Positions 30,542-40,601 of a stretch of 64,000 nucleotides of DNA are shown here, in pieces. Location: NCBI GenBank assembly GCA_009731375.1, contig BJOX01000288.1, positions 4,350 to 68,349 on the forward strand, in the 5' to 3' direction. Each line of letters begins with the position of its first letter. The first letter of the stretch is position 1. A program made the translations under genes and the position numbers. A model generated the notes under the pieces. The model saw only the letters and a program-made list of their open reading frames with translations. It was not told the DNA's origin and made no database searches. The DNA is from Paulinella micropora (lineage: Eukaryota > Cercozoa > Imbricatea > Euglyphida).

Positions 30542-30829
30542 TTATAAATATTTTTTTACTTCCGTCTTAATGTCTGTAAATTTCTCGAACCAAGGTTGCT
30601 TTTGAACCCATTCAAGATATGGCTTATCAATTAAAGCAATGTCAGAAACCTTCTTCCCGCGATATTTACCAAACGGAAAAATATCCTTAGGCTTTCCTTC
30701 TCTACTTTTTTCAATTGCCTTAATTTCTTCATCAATTATTTTTTGTACATCTTTTACTGAAAAGAATTCCTTATTCTTCTCAATTGAAAGTTGTTCAAAT
30801 TTTTCACATAGTCTAGTGAGGGTGGTCAT
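30542..30829 (-). CDS. ExoX C-terminal-like domain protein, 95 aa
   Basis: Minus-strand frame from ATG 30829, close to the right inverted repeat. The second half, FPFGKYRGKKVSDIALIDKP then YLEWVQKQPWF, matches the small (F)GK(Y/H)(K/R)G...PxYLxW pattern of the domain found at the C-terminus of exodeoxyribonuclease X and as stand-alone phage and viral proteins. The N-terminal half is a charged helix (KDVQKIIDEEIKAIEKSREG). It lacks the nuclease domain, so a DNA- or protein-binding accessory role is more likely than catalysis. Confidence 0.6.
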   Translation of the reverse strand: MTTLTRLCEKFEQLSIEKNKEFFSVKDVQKIIDEEIKAIEKSREGKPKDIFPFGKYRGKKVSDIALIDKPYLEWVQKQPWFEKFTDIKTEVKKYL

Positions 30830-30863
30830 TGGTCTATATAGACTGGTAAAAAATTTTATGGAA

Positions 30864-31183
30864 AAAAATTAATTAATCAAACTCGCAATAGGGAGGACTT
30901 TTAATTTTTTCAAAAAAGATAACTAAGTTCAGGACACCAAGAAAAACTAAGAAACAGGTTTTAATGTCTCTTAGTGTTTATTTGGCAAAAGATAGATAAG
31001 TTATCTTTTTTATAGTTTGAGAGAAATTCAAATATAGACTATTTAAGGCTTAATGATTGTTATATTGAATTTGGATAAAATTATGTATATTTTTATTGAA
31101 ATTAATAGTAAGACTAATTTATATAAAAATAGGCTTATTTTATATAAAAAGATAAGTGTCCTATAGTAATACCTATAATAGTA
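30864..31183. repeat. Right terminal inverted repeat of the provirus
   Basis: Reverse complement of 9912-10228 with scattered differences; the outer end reads CCTATAGTAATACCTATAAT then AGTA. Shared inner landmarks are TCCTGAACTTAGTTATCTTT and TTAAGCCTTAAATAG-type stretches read on the opposite strand. Confidence 0.9.
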
Positions 31184-31510
31184 CATGTCCCGAGTTCAAT
31201 CAGTGACATGGAATGCGTATGCACAAAGGTTTGTTCAACTGTTGTGGTGAGATAAATGAGAGGGATGCTTTTTATTTGCTTGCACGTTTACTTTTTTTGC
31301 TTTCTACATTATGCATCATTTATATGTACTGTATAACGTATATATATGTATAAATTTTTCTCTGCATCTCTTTCTCTCAGTCTCTCTGTTACTTCTCTCT
31401 CTCTCTCTCTCTCTCTTTTTCTCTCTCTATCTCTCTCTCTCTAGTCTCTCTGTCGATCTATCTTTCTTTCTTTCCTTCTCTCAAGACACTCTGTTTTAAT
31501 TTATTGCTTG

Positions 31511-31541
<31 letters not shown>

Positions 31542-31700
31542 TCTCTCTGTGTGTGAGAGAGAGAGAGAGATCCCTGACTGCGTACATAGAAAGATATACT
31601 GTTTTTTGAAATTTTGACATGTGCCCCGAGGGTGCTCGCAACTTCCGACACGAAAATTCAATAGAGCTCATCCACACGCGTTGATGCAAAAAANNNNNNN
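31184..31700. repeat. Host repeat, right part, resuming after the provirus
   Basis: CATGTCCCGAGTTCAATCAG onward matches 60655-61155 (GTATGCACAAAGGTTTGTT, TGCATCATTTATATGTA, CT-rich run, GATCCCTGACTGCGTACATA, TTTTTTGAAATTTTGAC) and continues to GTGCTCGCAACTTCCGACAC, which is also found at 59985-60005. A 10-N gap is at 31694-31703. Confidence 0.8.
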
Positions 31701-31703
31701 NNN

Positions 31704-31990
31704 ATTGTTGAACTGTATAGTTCAGAGCGTGTGGCCCGTACACAACGACATGATCATAAGTAAGTCCTCTATAGATACATGCGTGCATATATACATCCAT
31801 ACGTATCTATCTATCTATCTGTCTATCTATCTATCTATCTTTCTATGTACGTCACCTTCATATTTCAAGCCATACCTTGGAATATCAAGGTATACCTTGA
31901 CTAGTTCAAGGTATACCTTGACTAGTTCAAGGTATACCTTGACTATTTCAAGGTATACCTTGGATATGTAAGGTAAACATTGAAAGGCTA
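31704..31990. repeat. Duplicate of a host exon end plus intron with palindromes
   Basis: From ATTGTTGAACTGTATAGTTC onward this copies 33794-34104, the 3' end of an exon of the chromodomain gene, its GTAAGT donor, a (CTAT)n tract and a cluster of AAGGTATACCTTGA units. The copies differ by a missing palindrome unit and few substitutions. An inverted copy of the (GATA)n plus palindrome part lies at 59757-59960. Confidence 0.8.
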
Positions 31991-32109
31991 AGTCCTTGCA
32001 TGTCTATTTCTTCGGATGCTGCGTGGCAGGATAATCTCAAGGGCGATTTCCCGCCGATAAACCAAGAGGAGATGCAGACCTTGAATCACAGATCTCTCTC
32101 TACCTCTCT

Positions 32110-32147
<38 letters not shown>

Positions 32148-32189
32148 GTCTCTCTCTCTCTCTCTCNNNNNNNNNNACCTCTCTCTCTG

Positions 32190-32231
<42 letters not shown>

Positions 32232-32616
32232 TCACGACAACGTATGCTTGAGTGCCTGTCCTACGTGGCATTGATTAAGTACGGACCCTAGTCTTTGTGA
32301 TGGTTGGTGTACCCATTGCAAAACTACGTGCTTTCAGAACGACTTTGCAGACGTAGGAATGAACATCTTTTGATGTGTATTGCTGGTACATGTCCCGAGT
32401 TACCTCCGTGACGTAGAAGGCGTATGCACAAAGGTTTGTTCTACGGTTTTACGATAAACGCATGTGCGAGGGTTGGCTTTTTATTTGCTTGCACGTTTTA
32501 CTTTTTTTACTTACTATATGATGCATCATTTATATGTACTGTACTTTCTCGTTTCTCTCAATCTCTCTCTCTCATTTCTCTCTTTCTTTTCTTTCCTTTT
32601 TTCAAGATATGTCTCA

Positions 32617-32686
<70 letters not shown>

Positions 32687-32797
32687 CAAGGTATACCTTG
32701 CCTTACCAAAGTATACCTTGCCCTACCAAGGTATACCTTGAATCACAGATCTCTCTCTACCTCTCTCCCTCCCTCTCGATCTCTCTCTCTCTTTCTT

Positions 32798-32885
<88 letters not shown>

Positions 32886-33119
32886 TCACGACAACGTATG
32901 CTTGAGTGCCTGTCCACGTGGCATTGATTAAGTACGGGCCCTAGTCTTTGTGATGGTTGGTGTACCCATTGCAAAACTACGTGCTTCGGAACGACTTTGC
33001 AGACGTAGGAATGGACATCTTTTGATGTGTATTCTTTTATGCATCATTTATATGTACTGTATATATATATATATACATAAACTTTTCTCTGCATCTCTTT
33101 CCCTCTGTCTCTCTGTTGC

Positions 33120-33120
<1 letters not shown>
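31991..33120. repeat. CT-rich tracts and further pieces of the host repeat
   Basis: A short non-repetitive island (31995-32090, AWQDNLKGDFPPINQEEM on the plus strand) is followed by (CT)n runs, a 10-N gap at 32167-32176, and two partial copies of the host repeat (32233-32480 and 32889-33060) with GTACGGGCCCTAGTCTTTGT. Three palindrome-like units lie at 32688-32740. No gene is supported. Confidence 0.65.
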
Positions 33121-33174
<54 letters not shown>

Positions 33175-33182
33175 ATTTCTCT

Positions 33183-33219
<37 letters not shown>

Positions 33220-33343
33220 CTCTCTTTCTTTTCTTTCTCTCTCTCAAGATACTCTATGTCTTAATTTATTGCTTGCGCTCTCTCTCTTCTTTCCTTCTCT
33301 CAAGATATGTCTCAATGTCTCTCTCTCTCTCCCTCCCTCTCGA

Positions 33344-33383
<40 letters not shown>

Positions 33384-33387
33384 AGCA

Positions 33388-33487
33388 TCAAAGGCAGTGC
33401 TGCAGGACTTGCGGACAAAGCAGCCGTTTTGTGAGATTTCGTCGTCGTCTCGGAGGTACAGTCTTTCTTCCCTCAGGCTTTGCTACC

Positions 33488-33524
<37 letters not shown>

Positions 33525-34170
33525 CGCCATCATTGTCCTGGCGTGCTCACTAGCTGGGGTCTTGGCGACAAAATTACATTTGCACAACTGCAACGTGTGT
33601 ACCCTCAACGGGACCCCGCTACGGCTTGGGCGGAGGACATCATGCCTTTGGGCAACGTGGACGCATGCAATCACGATCGCTACGGGCTACCAAACGTGCA
33701 GCCGTTCCAGCGCCAATGTCCCCCTGGCGCATTGCGTTTGGGAGAGTGCCCGGAAGTCACCAAGACGTCTGAGCACATGACGTTTCTGAACCAATTGTTG
33801 AACTGTATAGTTCAGAGCGTGTGGCCCGTACACAACGACATGATCATAAGTAAGTCCTCTATAGATACATGCGTGCATATATACATCCATACGTATCTAT
33901 CTATCTATCTGTCTATCTATCTATCTATCTTTCTATGTACGTCACCTTCATATTTCAAGCCATACCTTGGAATATCAAGGTATACCTTGACTAGTTCAAG
34001 GTATACCTTGACTAGTTCAAGGTATACCTTGACTATTTCAAGGTATACCTTGGCTATTGCAAGGTATACCTTGGATATGTAAGGCAAACATTGAAAGGCT
34101 AACATACACATGCATTTATTTACATGCATACATACACACACACACACACACGTACACACAGACGGACATG

Positions 34171-34201
<31 letters not shown>

Positions 34202-34219
34202 GCATTTATTTACATACAT

Positions 34220-34283
<64 letters not shown>

Positions 34284-35058
34284 GTACACACACACACTTG
34301 TTGTAAGCAGGTATGGAGCGGTGGTTCATGGCAATGAACAAGAAGAATGCACGCGACTACGACCCGAAGGCGGAGGAGCTCTGGTGGAAGTTTTTTTAAT
34401 ATGTAACCCTGAACTTGCTCTACTGCGATGAAAATATGTTTCGATTGTGTACTCAAGGGTACGGTCGTTGTACCAAAACGATCATCAGGGTTGGATGAAT
34501 CGTTTGCAGCTGTGGGCCTCCAGGCAAAAGAGGGAGGGACGCAAGAGCAAGAAGACCAAGCCCAAGTGTATGTGTGTGTGTGTGTGTGTGTTAGAGTGTG
34601 TGTTAGTGTGTGTTTAATTTGTGTACGCAGGCGTGCATGCGTGGTGCTTGTAGGCAAGCGTCCCCAGCTGCTCAAGGACAGTGACGAGAGCGAGGAGGAG
34701 CACAAGGACAGTGACGAGAGCGACAAGGGTATGTATGTGAGTGCGGCTGTGTGTTGGGGTATGTTTGTTCACGCACCGTCGCGTGCATGAAGTTATGTAG
34801 TACAGACAAGTATGAAACACTTGAACTGGCGCTTGTAGGAAGCGCCAAGCCTACAAGCGCCAAGCGTCGCAAGACGGCGAAGAAGAAGAACAAGAAAGAG
34901 ATGAAGAAGGACAAGGAGGAACAGCAGGAAAGCTCAGGCGATGAGTCCACCAGCGACGACACAGAGGGGACGGCTGAGAAAGGTATGTTTGTGTACGCAC
35001 GCCTGCATGAAGTTATGTAGTACAGACAAGTATGAAACACTTGAACTGGCGCTTGTAG
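33388..35058 (+). CDS. Upstream exons of a chromodomain gene (lysine-rich host protein)
   Basis: Several exon-like islands with good splice signals: about 33388-33455 (KAVLQDLRTKQPFCEISSSS); about 33541-33849 (ITFAQLQRVYPQRDPATAWA; RYGLPNVQPFQRQCPPGALR; NCIVQSVWPVHNDMII) ending at GTAAGT; about 34311-34400 (ERWFMAMNKKNARDYDPKAE); 34654-34728 (QLLKDSDESEEEHKDSDESD); 34839-34982 (KRRKTAKKKNKKEMKKDKEE; SSGDESTSDDTEG). The first islands look like a folded domain that I do not recognise; the later ones are acidic/basic disordered repeats. Exon borders are by eye and the frame between the 34311 and 34654 exons is uncertain. The 33849 intron carries a palindrome cluster. Confidence 0.5.
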
Positions 35059-35545
35059 GAAGCACCAAGCGTTGCAAGATGGGGAAAGGGAAAAAGGAGA
35101 AGAACGAGAAGGGGAAGAAGGAGAGAGAGGCGGGGAAGAGGAAGAAGGAGAAAGAGGCGGGGAAGGGGAAGAAGGAGAAAGAGGCGGGGAAGGGGAAGAA
35201 CGAGAAAGAGGCGGGGAAGGGGCAGAAGAACAAAAAGAATGCCAACAAGTCCAGCTCAGGCACTATCAGTGCAATCTCACATAGACACAGTCACGCACAC
35301 ACATGTACTACCCCTGACGTTCAGGGATGCAGGCCTCCTCCTCTGCTAGTGACGACGTTTTGGAAGGACATGTTGAAGCAGAGGTGGAGAAGTTGTTGAA
35401 ACTGAGGGTGAAAAAAGGGACAAAGGAATATCTTGTTCGATGGAAAGGGTTTTCCGACGAGCACGATTCGTGGGAGCCAGAACAGAATCTCACTAACTGT
35501 GACCGTTTGCTGGCTGAGTTCCTAGAACAGTCTGGTGAAAAGTGA
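35059..35545 (+). CDS. Chromodomain C-terminal exons
   Basis: 35059-about 35265 encodes KGKKEKEAGKGKKEKEAGKG-type repeats (GKKEKEAGK units), then an exon from 35333, after the acceptor GGGATGCAG, encodes a clear chromodomain: EVEKLLKLRVKKGTKEYLVR followed by WKGFSDEHDSWEPEQNL and LLAEFLEQ, ending at TGA 35543-35545. The aromatic residues expected to cage methyl-lysine are present in the WKG and SWEP segments. Chromodomains bind methylated histone tails, so the protein is probably a heterochromatin or transposon-linked factor. Confidence 0.8.
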
Positions 35546-35639
35546 ATTCTTTTGTGCAGACTGTTTATTAAAAAGTAAAATCTTGTATACGTGGAACAAC
35601 CATATGGACATAGTCTGCAACGGCGTTCATGCCCAGACT

Positions 35640-35870
35640 TTTCAAGGTATACCTTGAATGTTTAAGGCATACCCTGCCTTTTTAAGGTATTCCTTGACTT
35701 GTAAGGTATACCTTGGCTTTTCTGTAAGAGAGAGAAAGAGAGAGAGAGAGAGGGAGGGAGGGAGGGAGGGAGGGAGGGAGAGGGAGAGAGAGAGAGAGAG
35801 AGATAAGATAAGATAAGATAAGATAAGATAAGATAAGATAAGATAAGATAAGATAAGATAAGATAAAGGC
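35640..35870. repeat. Palindrome cluster plus (GA)n/(GATAA)n
   Basis: Four degenerate units of TCAAGGTATACCTTGA at 35641-35720, followed by GA-rich and AGATA repeats. It begins about 100 bp after the chromodomain gene ends. Confidence 0.8.
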
Positions 35871-35873
35871 TAC

Positions 35874-36295
35874 AAGAAGCTGGGTTCGAATTCTCTGAGG
35901 ATGAACTGTTGCTTGTTGGAGAATTTGCAATTCCAAGTTGCGCGATTTTGATTTTGTCTAACACTTCTACCTCGGACCTGAGGGAGAGGGAGAGAGAAAG
36001 ACAGCTGCTTTCGGTCCTGACTCACGCTCATGACCACTTCAATTCAGGCTCCAAGAAGTCCACTTCCTCTCCTTCCTCTTCGTCTTCTTCCTCTTCGTCT
36101 TCTTCCTCTTCGTCTTCTTCCTCTTCGTCTTCTTCCTCTTCGTCCGCGCCTGCTGCGCCTGTGACTGTGGCAGCGAAACAGGTACACCTACCTTTCCTGT
36201 TACATATGTTTATATCTACTCAAACTGAATGCACAGCGCACTTGGAAGACAAATGTGACCATGCCTATGTATTTATTGATGTAGTTATGGATTGA
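35874..36295 (+). CDS. Possible ORF with poly-serine tract
   Basis: The plus-strand frame reads through FEFSEDELLLVGEFAIPSCA and STSDLRERERERQLLSVLTH, a serine run of about 25 residues, and VAAKQVHLPFLLHMF, and ends at a TGA at 36293-36295. Start is unclear. There is no domain and the RERE part derives from a GA repeat, so it may be an exon or a chance frame. Confidence 0.3.
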
Positions 36296-36800
36296 GGTAT
36301 TTGGTGTTATTGTTGTTGTATATTACAACACATAACCAAGCCAATTGTTTACAAGTTGAAATGCTGTCGGTTGTGACCCTATTCCTGTACTTGGGGTAAG
36401 TTGGAGCTGGTCCGAAGGATTCCATCTTGTTACACCGCCGACTTCATGGGCAAGGCCCGGTTTTTCGGGTCGCACATAGTCGGATAGATGCATGTACAAG
36501 GTGCCCCGTGTTGCCCAGGCCTTCCTAGTTGGTCAGGATGCCGGTCACAACCAAGCTTTCAATTTGTCTGGGTGCTGCCCGTCCAGTTGGGCAGTCACCA
36601 AACACAATTGGCGAGAGTCCCCTTCTGGGGACATTTTTTACATTGTAAATATATATTACTAATACTAATCAATCATGGTCACCAGAATGAGTATGGTGTG
36701 TGTGTATGGTGTGTGTTTATTAATGTAGTTATCGATTGATGTACTTGGTGTGTGTGTGTCCCCGGGGGGGGGGGGGGGGTGTTGTTGCTAGGCTTTATTA
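36296..36800. other. Non-coding spacer with an internal duplication and poly-G
   Basis: ATTTATTGATGTAGTTATGG at 36269 reappears as GTTTATTAATGTAGTTATCG at 36714, with GGTGTGTGT after it. A G(15) run lies at about 36764-36778. No convincing frame. Confidence 0.4.
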
Positions 36801-36868
36801 GCTGTAGCCACCAAAATTTCAATAGAGTATGAGAAAGCTCACGAACCGCAGGAAAAAAAAAGGGTGCG

Positions 36869-37297
36869 TTGCGCTGTGGGTTTCGATGCGGGATTTTTGT
36901 CCCTGGTCGACATCCAGGATGGGAGGGGTTTTACGTTGTGGCGGTCCCCAAGGTTTCCAAGCAGATGGGCAAACTGTGGATCGGCTGCCCTAGGACTGTC
37001 ATCATGGCCTATGGGGGTGAGTATGTAAAGAGCGACTCAGTTTGCCCGGAGGAAGAGAAGCACGCACGAGCCATAGAAGTGGGCAAGGAAAGAAAATTAG
37101 TGTTCACTGACGAAGTGAGGGGGAGACTCTTAGCTGCTCGCAACAAGAGTCATGAAGTTCTACATGAAGCTCTGTACCGGGAGGGTGGGGGATTTGCCCA
37201 GCATAGTTTGCGGCCCGATTGTGAAGCAGCAATAGAGAATGATGGAGCTCGTGTTTTAATTCGGTCTATCGAAAACATTTTTTCGGTCAATGCATAA
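36869..37297 (+). CDS. Unrecognised ORF, about 142 codons
   Basis: Open plus-strand frame ending TAA at 37295-37297 with WEGFYVVAVPKVSKQMGKLW, VCPEEEKHARAIEVGKERKL and HEVLHEALYREGGGF. It has no in-frame ATG before about 36963, and a second frame just upstream (EYEKAHEPQEKKRVRCAVGF) suggests an indel in the A(9) run at 36853-36861. It precedes a methyltransferase ORF on the same strand and lies between palindrome clusters, so it may belong to the same mobile module. Confidence 0.45.
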   Translation: MRCGFRCGIFVPGRHPGWEGFYVVAVPKVSKQMGKLWIGCPRTVIMAYGGEYVKSDSVCPEEEKHARAIEVGKERKLVFTDEVRGRLLAARNKSHEVLHEALYREGGGFAQHSLRPDCEAAIENDGARVLIRSIENIFSVNA

Positions 37298-37429
37298 CCA
37301 TTCACTACGGCAATGAGTGCTTACAGTGGATGCGGAATATCGGACAGGAAGTAGGATCCCTGGTTTGGAACTGTACAATTCCATTTAAAAAAATGTATAC
37401 CTCTGTTGTGTCTCTCTCTCCTCTGCAAA

Positions 37430-37550
37430 GTTCAATGCATACCTTGACTTTTCAAGGTATACCTTGACCTTTCAAGGTATACCCTGACGTTTCAAGGTAT
37501 ACCTTGACTTTCTAAGGCATACCTTGGTTTTTTTAAGGTAATCCTTGGCC
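37430..37550. repeat. TCAAGGTATACCTTGA cluster
   Basis: Five units in about 110 bp (CATACCTTGACTTTTCAAGG, TATACCTTGACCTTTCAAGG and so on), decaying to TTTTAAGGTAATCCTTGG at the end. It separates the 36869 and 37624 ORFs. Confidence 0.8.
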
Positions 37551-37623
37551 TTTTTTTCTACACTCGATGTGCACATGTACACTAGTCCGCAAAGTTGTTT
37601 GCATGCCTACCTGGTGGTAGGCG

Positions 37624-38302
37624 ATGTCAACAACATTGGTAAAAAGGCTGCCGCCCTGGAGATGTGAGGTGACAGGTTGCGATAGTGTAAATTTCTTTAC
37701 GCAGTCAAAGTGTAGAGCTTGCAACGCGTTATGCCCCCTGTTCATGGCACAACCTGACCCAAGAAATTGGGCTGTGTCTGATGTCTTGGCGATTCATGGT
37801 GCATTCAAAAACAGTGTCGACCTCCTAGACATTACTGAGAAGGGGATAGGGGGAACTCTAAGCATGACAGGAGTATTATCAGCAGTGAATGCGGTACCGT
37901 ATTGCGAAAGGGCAGATTACATGTTTTGGGACATAGGTTGTGGAGTCGGGAACGTTCTTCTCGCAGCCATGGTTTTTGGGTATGGACGCGTGACGGGTAA
38001 CGTTGGAGCAAAACGATTGTTCTAGGGAATGGAAGTTGAAAGTGGGCAAGGCTAGTGTTGTTAGCCAAGAAAGTGGACATGCAGAATTGTGGACTCAACA
38101 AGATCCTGTGGTGTGGTGGAAAGCTAGAGTACAGAACACTGTTGATTTGGAGCGTTATTTCAAAAAATACAGATGGCACGGCAACGGTGGTGGTGTTTCT
38201 ATTCTGGACAGCTTGGCAGGCAGGGCACAAGGAAGTAGTGTTGCATTTCATACGCACATGCCCACAGATCAAGTATGTCCTGGTAGCAGATGAGAGCTAG
38301 CG
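37624..38302 (+). pseudogene. RanBP2-type zinc finger plus SAM-dependent methyltransferase, frameshifted
   Basis: The frame from ATG 37624 begins with a zinc finger, WRCEVTGCDSVNFFTQSKCR followed by ACN, matching W-x-C-x4-C-x(10)-C-x2-C of RanBP2-type fingers. Then comes a methyltransferase region with motif I in YMFWDIGCGVGNVLLAAMVF. The frame shifts near 38010, after which a second frame (VDMQNCGLNKILWCGGKLEY; TIATVVVFLFWTAW-like region) runs to a TGA at about 38292. The product would bind RNA/DNA or protein by the finger and methylate an unknown substrate. Lies between palindrome clusters. Confidence 0.6.
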
Positions 38303-38532
38303 GCCTCAAGGGCATAAGCTTGCATTTTAGATGCTTGAACAGGCAGGTTTCACTTTGCATAGATACAGACCGCGTTTGACAATTACACGTAGTTCAGGTT
38401 CGGAAAAATTTGTTCTGGTGTGTTGGAAAAGACTGAAATAATAAAAGTTTGACTCGTATTTCAACTTTGAAGTGTGATGCATCCGAGATGCGCTACTAAT
38501 TGTACTTGCATGTGTGGTAGTAGTTTTATGGA

Positions 38533-39090
38533 GTGCCGCGACTGGAGGGCGTGCGCCCAGGGCTGTTATTGCGTGTGGCATTCGAATATGATGGTAAAGA
38601 AAGCAATCACATAGATGAGGCGCGAGATGAATTTTTGGGTGAGGAAGAGCTTGTCGTTTCAGTCAAGCAGTTGGATACGTGGACGGACAAGAAACATAAA
38701 CTTAAGGCTCTGAGACCAGCACGTTCTGAGGCAGGCCGCGAATATGGGCTACTTGATGAATTAATTTATAGCGAGCAACTAGATTTTGGACAATCGCATC
38801 TCCTAATTCTGGCGCGAACTTATTTTCAAGATTTAATGTGGTCTGGACGAAAGGAAGCACAACCTGGCAGGGGCAGAGGCCAAGAACAGGTAAAAAAAGA
38901 GGGGAAAGGCAAAAGTAAAGAAGCAAGCAAGCGGGGACGAAGAACAAACAAGCCTAGTTATGGTGTCGTAGAAATGTCTGAGAACTCGGGAGAAAAGGGA
39001 ACAGAAGCAGGGAATGCCCCGTCGGCTATGGCAAAGGGAAAGCGAAGTAGGCCGCCGTCCAAGAAAGTTTTGGGAAATGCGCAACAGTAG
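38533..39090 (+). CDS. Unrecognised ORF with basic C-terminus, about 185 codons
   Basis: Plus-strand frame open from upstream of 38533 to TAG 39088-39090. The first part looks folded (FEYDGKESNHIDEARDEFLG; VVSVKQLDTWTDKKHKLKAL; YSEQLDFGQSHLLILARTYF), the last 80 residues are basic and disordered (RGQEQVKKEGKGKSKEASKR; AKGKRSRPPSKK). No in-frame ATG lies at the obvious start, so the N-terminus may be spliced on. It follows the methyltransferase ORF and ends directly at the next palindrome cluster. Confidence 0.5.
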   Translation: MPRLEGVRPGLLLRVAFEYDGKESNHIDEARDEFLGEEELVVSVKQLDTWTDKKHKLKALRPARSEAGREYGLLDELIYSEQLDFGQSHLLILARTYFQDLMWSGRKEAQPGRGRGQEQVKKEGKGKSKEASKRGRRTNKPSYGVVEMSENSGEKGTEAGNAPSAMAKGKRSRPPSKKVLGNAQQ

Positions 39091-39850
39091 GTATTCCCTG
39101 ACTCTAACTTCAAGGTTTTCTTGACTTAGAAACTAAGTCAACAAAGCCTTGAAGTTAGAGTCAAGTCATACCTTGAACTTAGCGTTTATCTCTCTCTCTT
39201 TCTCTCTCTCTTTTTCTCTCTCGTTCTCTCTCTGTCTTTCTCTCTCTGTCTCTCTCTCTCTCTGTCTCTCTCTTTCTATCTCTCTCTGTCTCTGTCTCTG
39301 TCTTTCTCTCTATTCACCGCTCTCTCTAAGGAATACCTTGACTTTAAATTCAAGGTATACCTTGACTTTAAAGTCAAGGTATACCTTGACTGAAGTTCAA
39401 GGTATACCTTGAATTTAGTGTCAAGGTATACCTTGAATTTGGAGTCCAGGTACCTTGATGAGGTATACCTCGACTCCAAAGTCAAGGTATACCTTGACTC
39501 TAAATCCAAGGTATACCTTGAATTTAGCGTCAAGGTATACCTTGACTTTAAAGTCAAGGTATACCTTGAATTTAGCGTCAATGTATACTTTGACTTTAAG
39601 TTCAAGGTATACCTTGGCTAAATTTAAGGTATACCTTGAATTTTGCGTCAAGGTATACCTTGACTTTAAATTCAAGGTATACCTTGGATTTAGCCAAGGT
39701 ATACCTTGAATTTAAAGTCAAGGTATACCTTGGATGAAAGTCAAGGTATACCTTGTCAATGACTCCAATTCAAGGAATACCTTGACGCTAAATCCAAGGT
39801 ATACCTTGGATTGAACTCAAGGTATTCCTTGACTTTTGACTTAGGAATAA
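39091..39850. repeat. Large TCAAGGTATACCTTGA palindrome array
   Basis: About 17 units with an intact GGTATACC core plus about five variants between 39330 and 39840, spaced at 23-24 bp. The spacers alternate between CTTTAAAG (itself palindromic, so CTTGACTTTAAAGTCAAG also pairs) and ATTTAGCG-like sequence. A (CT)n stretch (39188-39310) precedes the dense part. All units are close to TCAAGGTATACCTTGA, a perfect 16-bp palindrome. Confidence 0.9.
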
Positions 39851-40031
39851 ACGGGTTTGTAGTGCGCTCAAGCCAAAAGATCTAGATTTCAGGTTGGACT
39901 AATGTTGATCTAGGGACATAACTTGAGATCTCATAACACAGACTGACAGACGGTGGGAAGAGTACCTCAACTGTACCACGGCTCTGTCAGACAGCACACA
40001 TTAATTGTGGAAAGTTTGACAGTAAAATTCC

Positions 40032-40498
40032 ATGAGTTCTGAGAAAAGTTGCACGGAACTAGGCAACGGAAATGTGGAGAGTGCCATGCTACATTCGGAA
40101 CCAGGGACGAGAAACAGCTCCACTCATGCCTACAAGCTATCAGCACCATCATCTTCACGACCTCTCACAAGGTCATTAACCAGGTCATTAATATTGTCTC
40201 AAACAGTCATATCACAGACTGCAAGAGCACAAATTTAAAGACCAAAGGCTACACCCCCCAATTCGTTATCACTGTTCTCTCACAACCAGAGAATCCAGCC
40301 TTCATCATCGGGGGAAGTGGCCGAGCAGACAGGAGACACCACTCCTGCCGCGGTTATGCCCACGTTCGCTATGAGGCCGCAGGGAAGTATCCCTTCGCAA
40401 CCCGAACAGGAAGTACTTATACAGGATTCGGAAAAAGTACCGTCCATCGGGATGCAAGGGGGGCAACTGGAACCACCGACTACACACACCCCTCATAG
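40032..40498 (+). pseudogene. 5' region of the retrotransposon, zinc-finger-like frame
   Basis: Two overlapping frames. One starts ATG 40032, the other contains RKCGECHATFGTRDEKQLHS followed by C, a C-x2-C-x(13)-H-x-C arrangement that resembles a C2H2 finger. The remainder is not conserved by eye. Probably the broken N-terminal nucleic-acid-binding part. Confidence 0.4.
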
Positions 40499-40601
40499 GT
40501 GCAAAGGGAAAAGCGGAAATAATGGTGATGGCGACCCCACACGCTTCGTGAAAAACGGTGGCATATAGACATCTCTGGACAGGCCATCAAGCCTTGTCGA
40601 G

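Noticed and set aside
39330-39840. Regularly spaced palindromic repeats resembling a CRISPR array
   Set aside because: The sequence is eukaryotic, spacers are only about 8 bp and are themselves repeated rather than unique, and no cas-like genes are near. It is a palindromic satellite.
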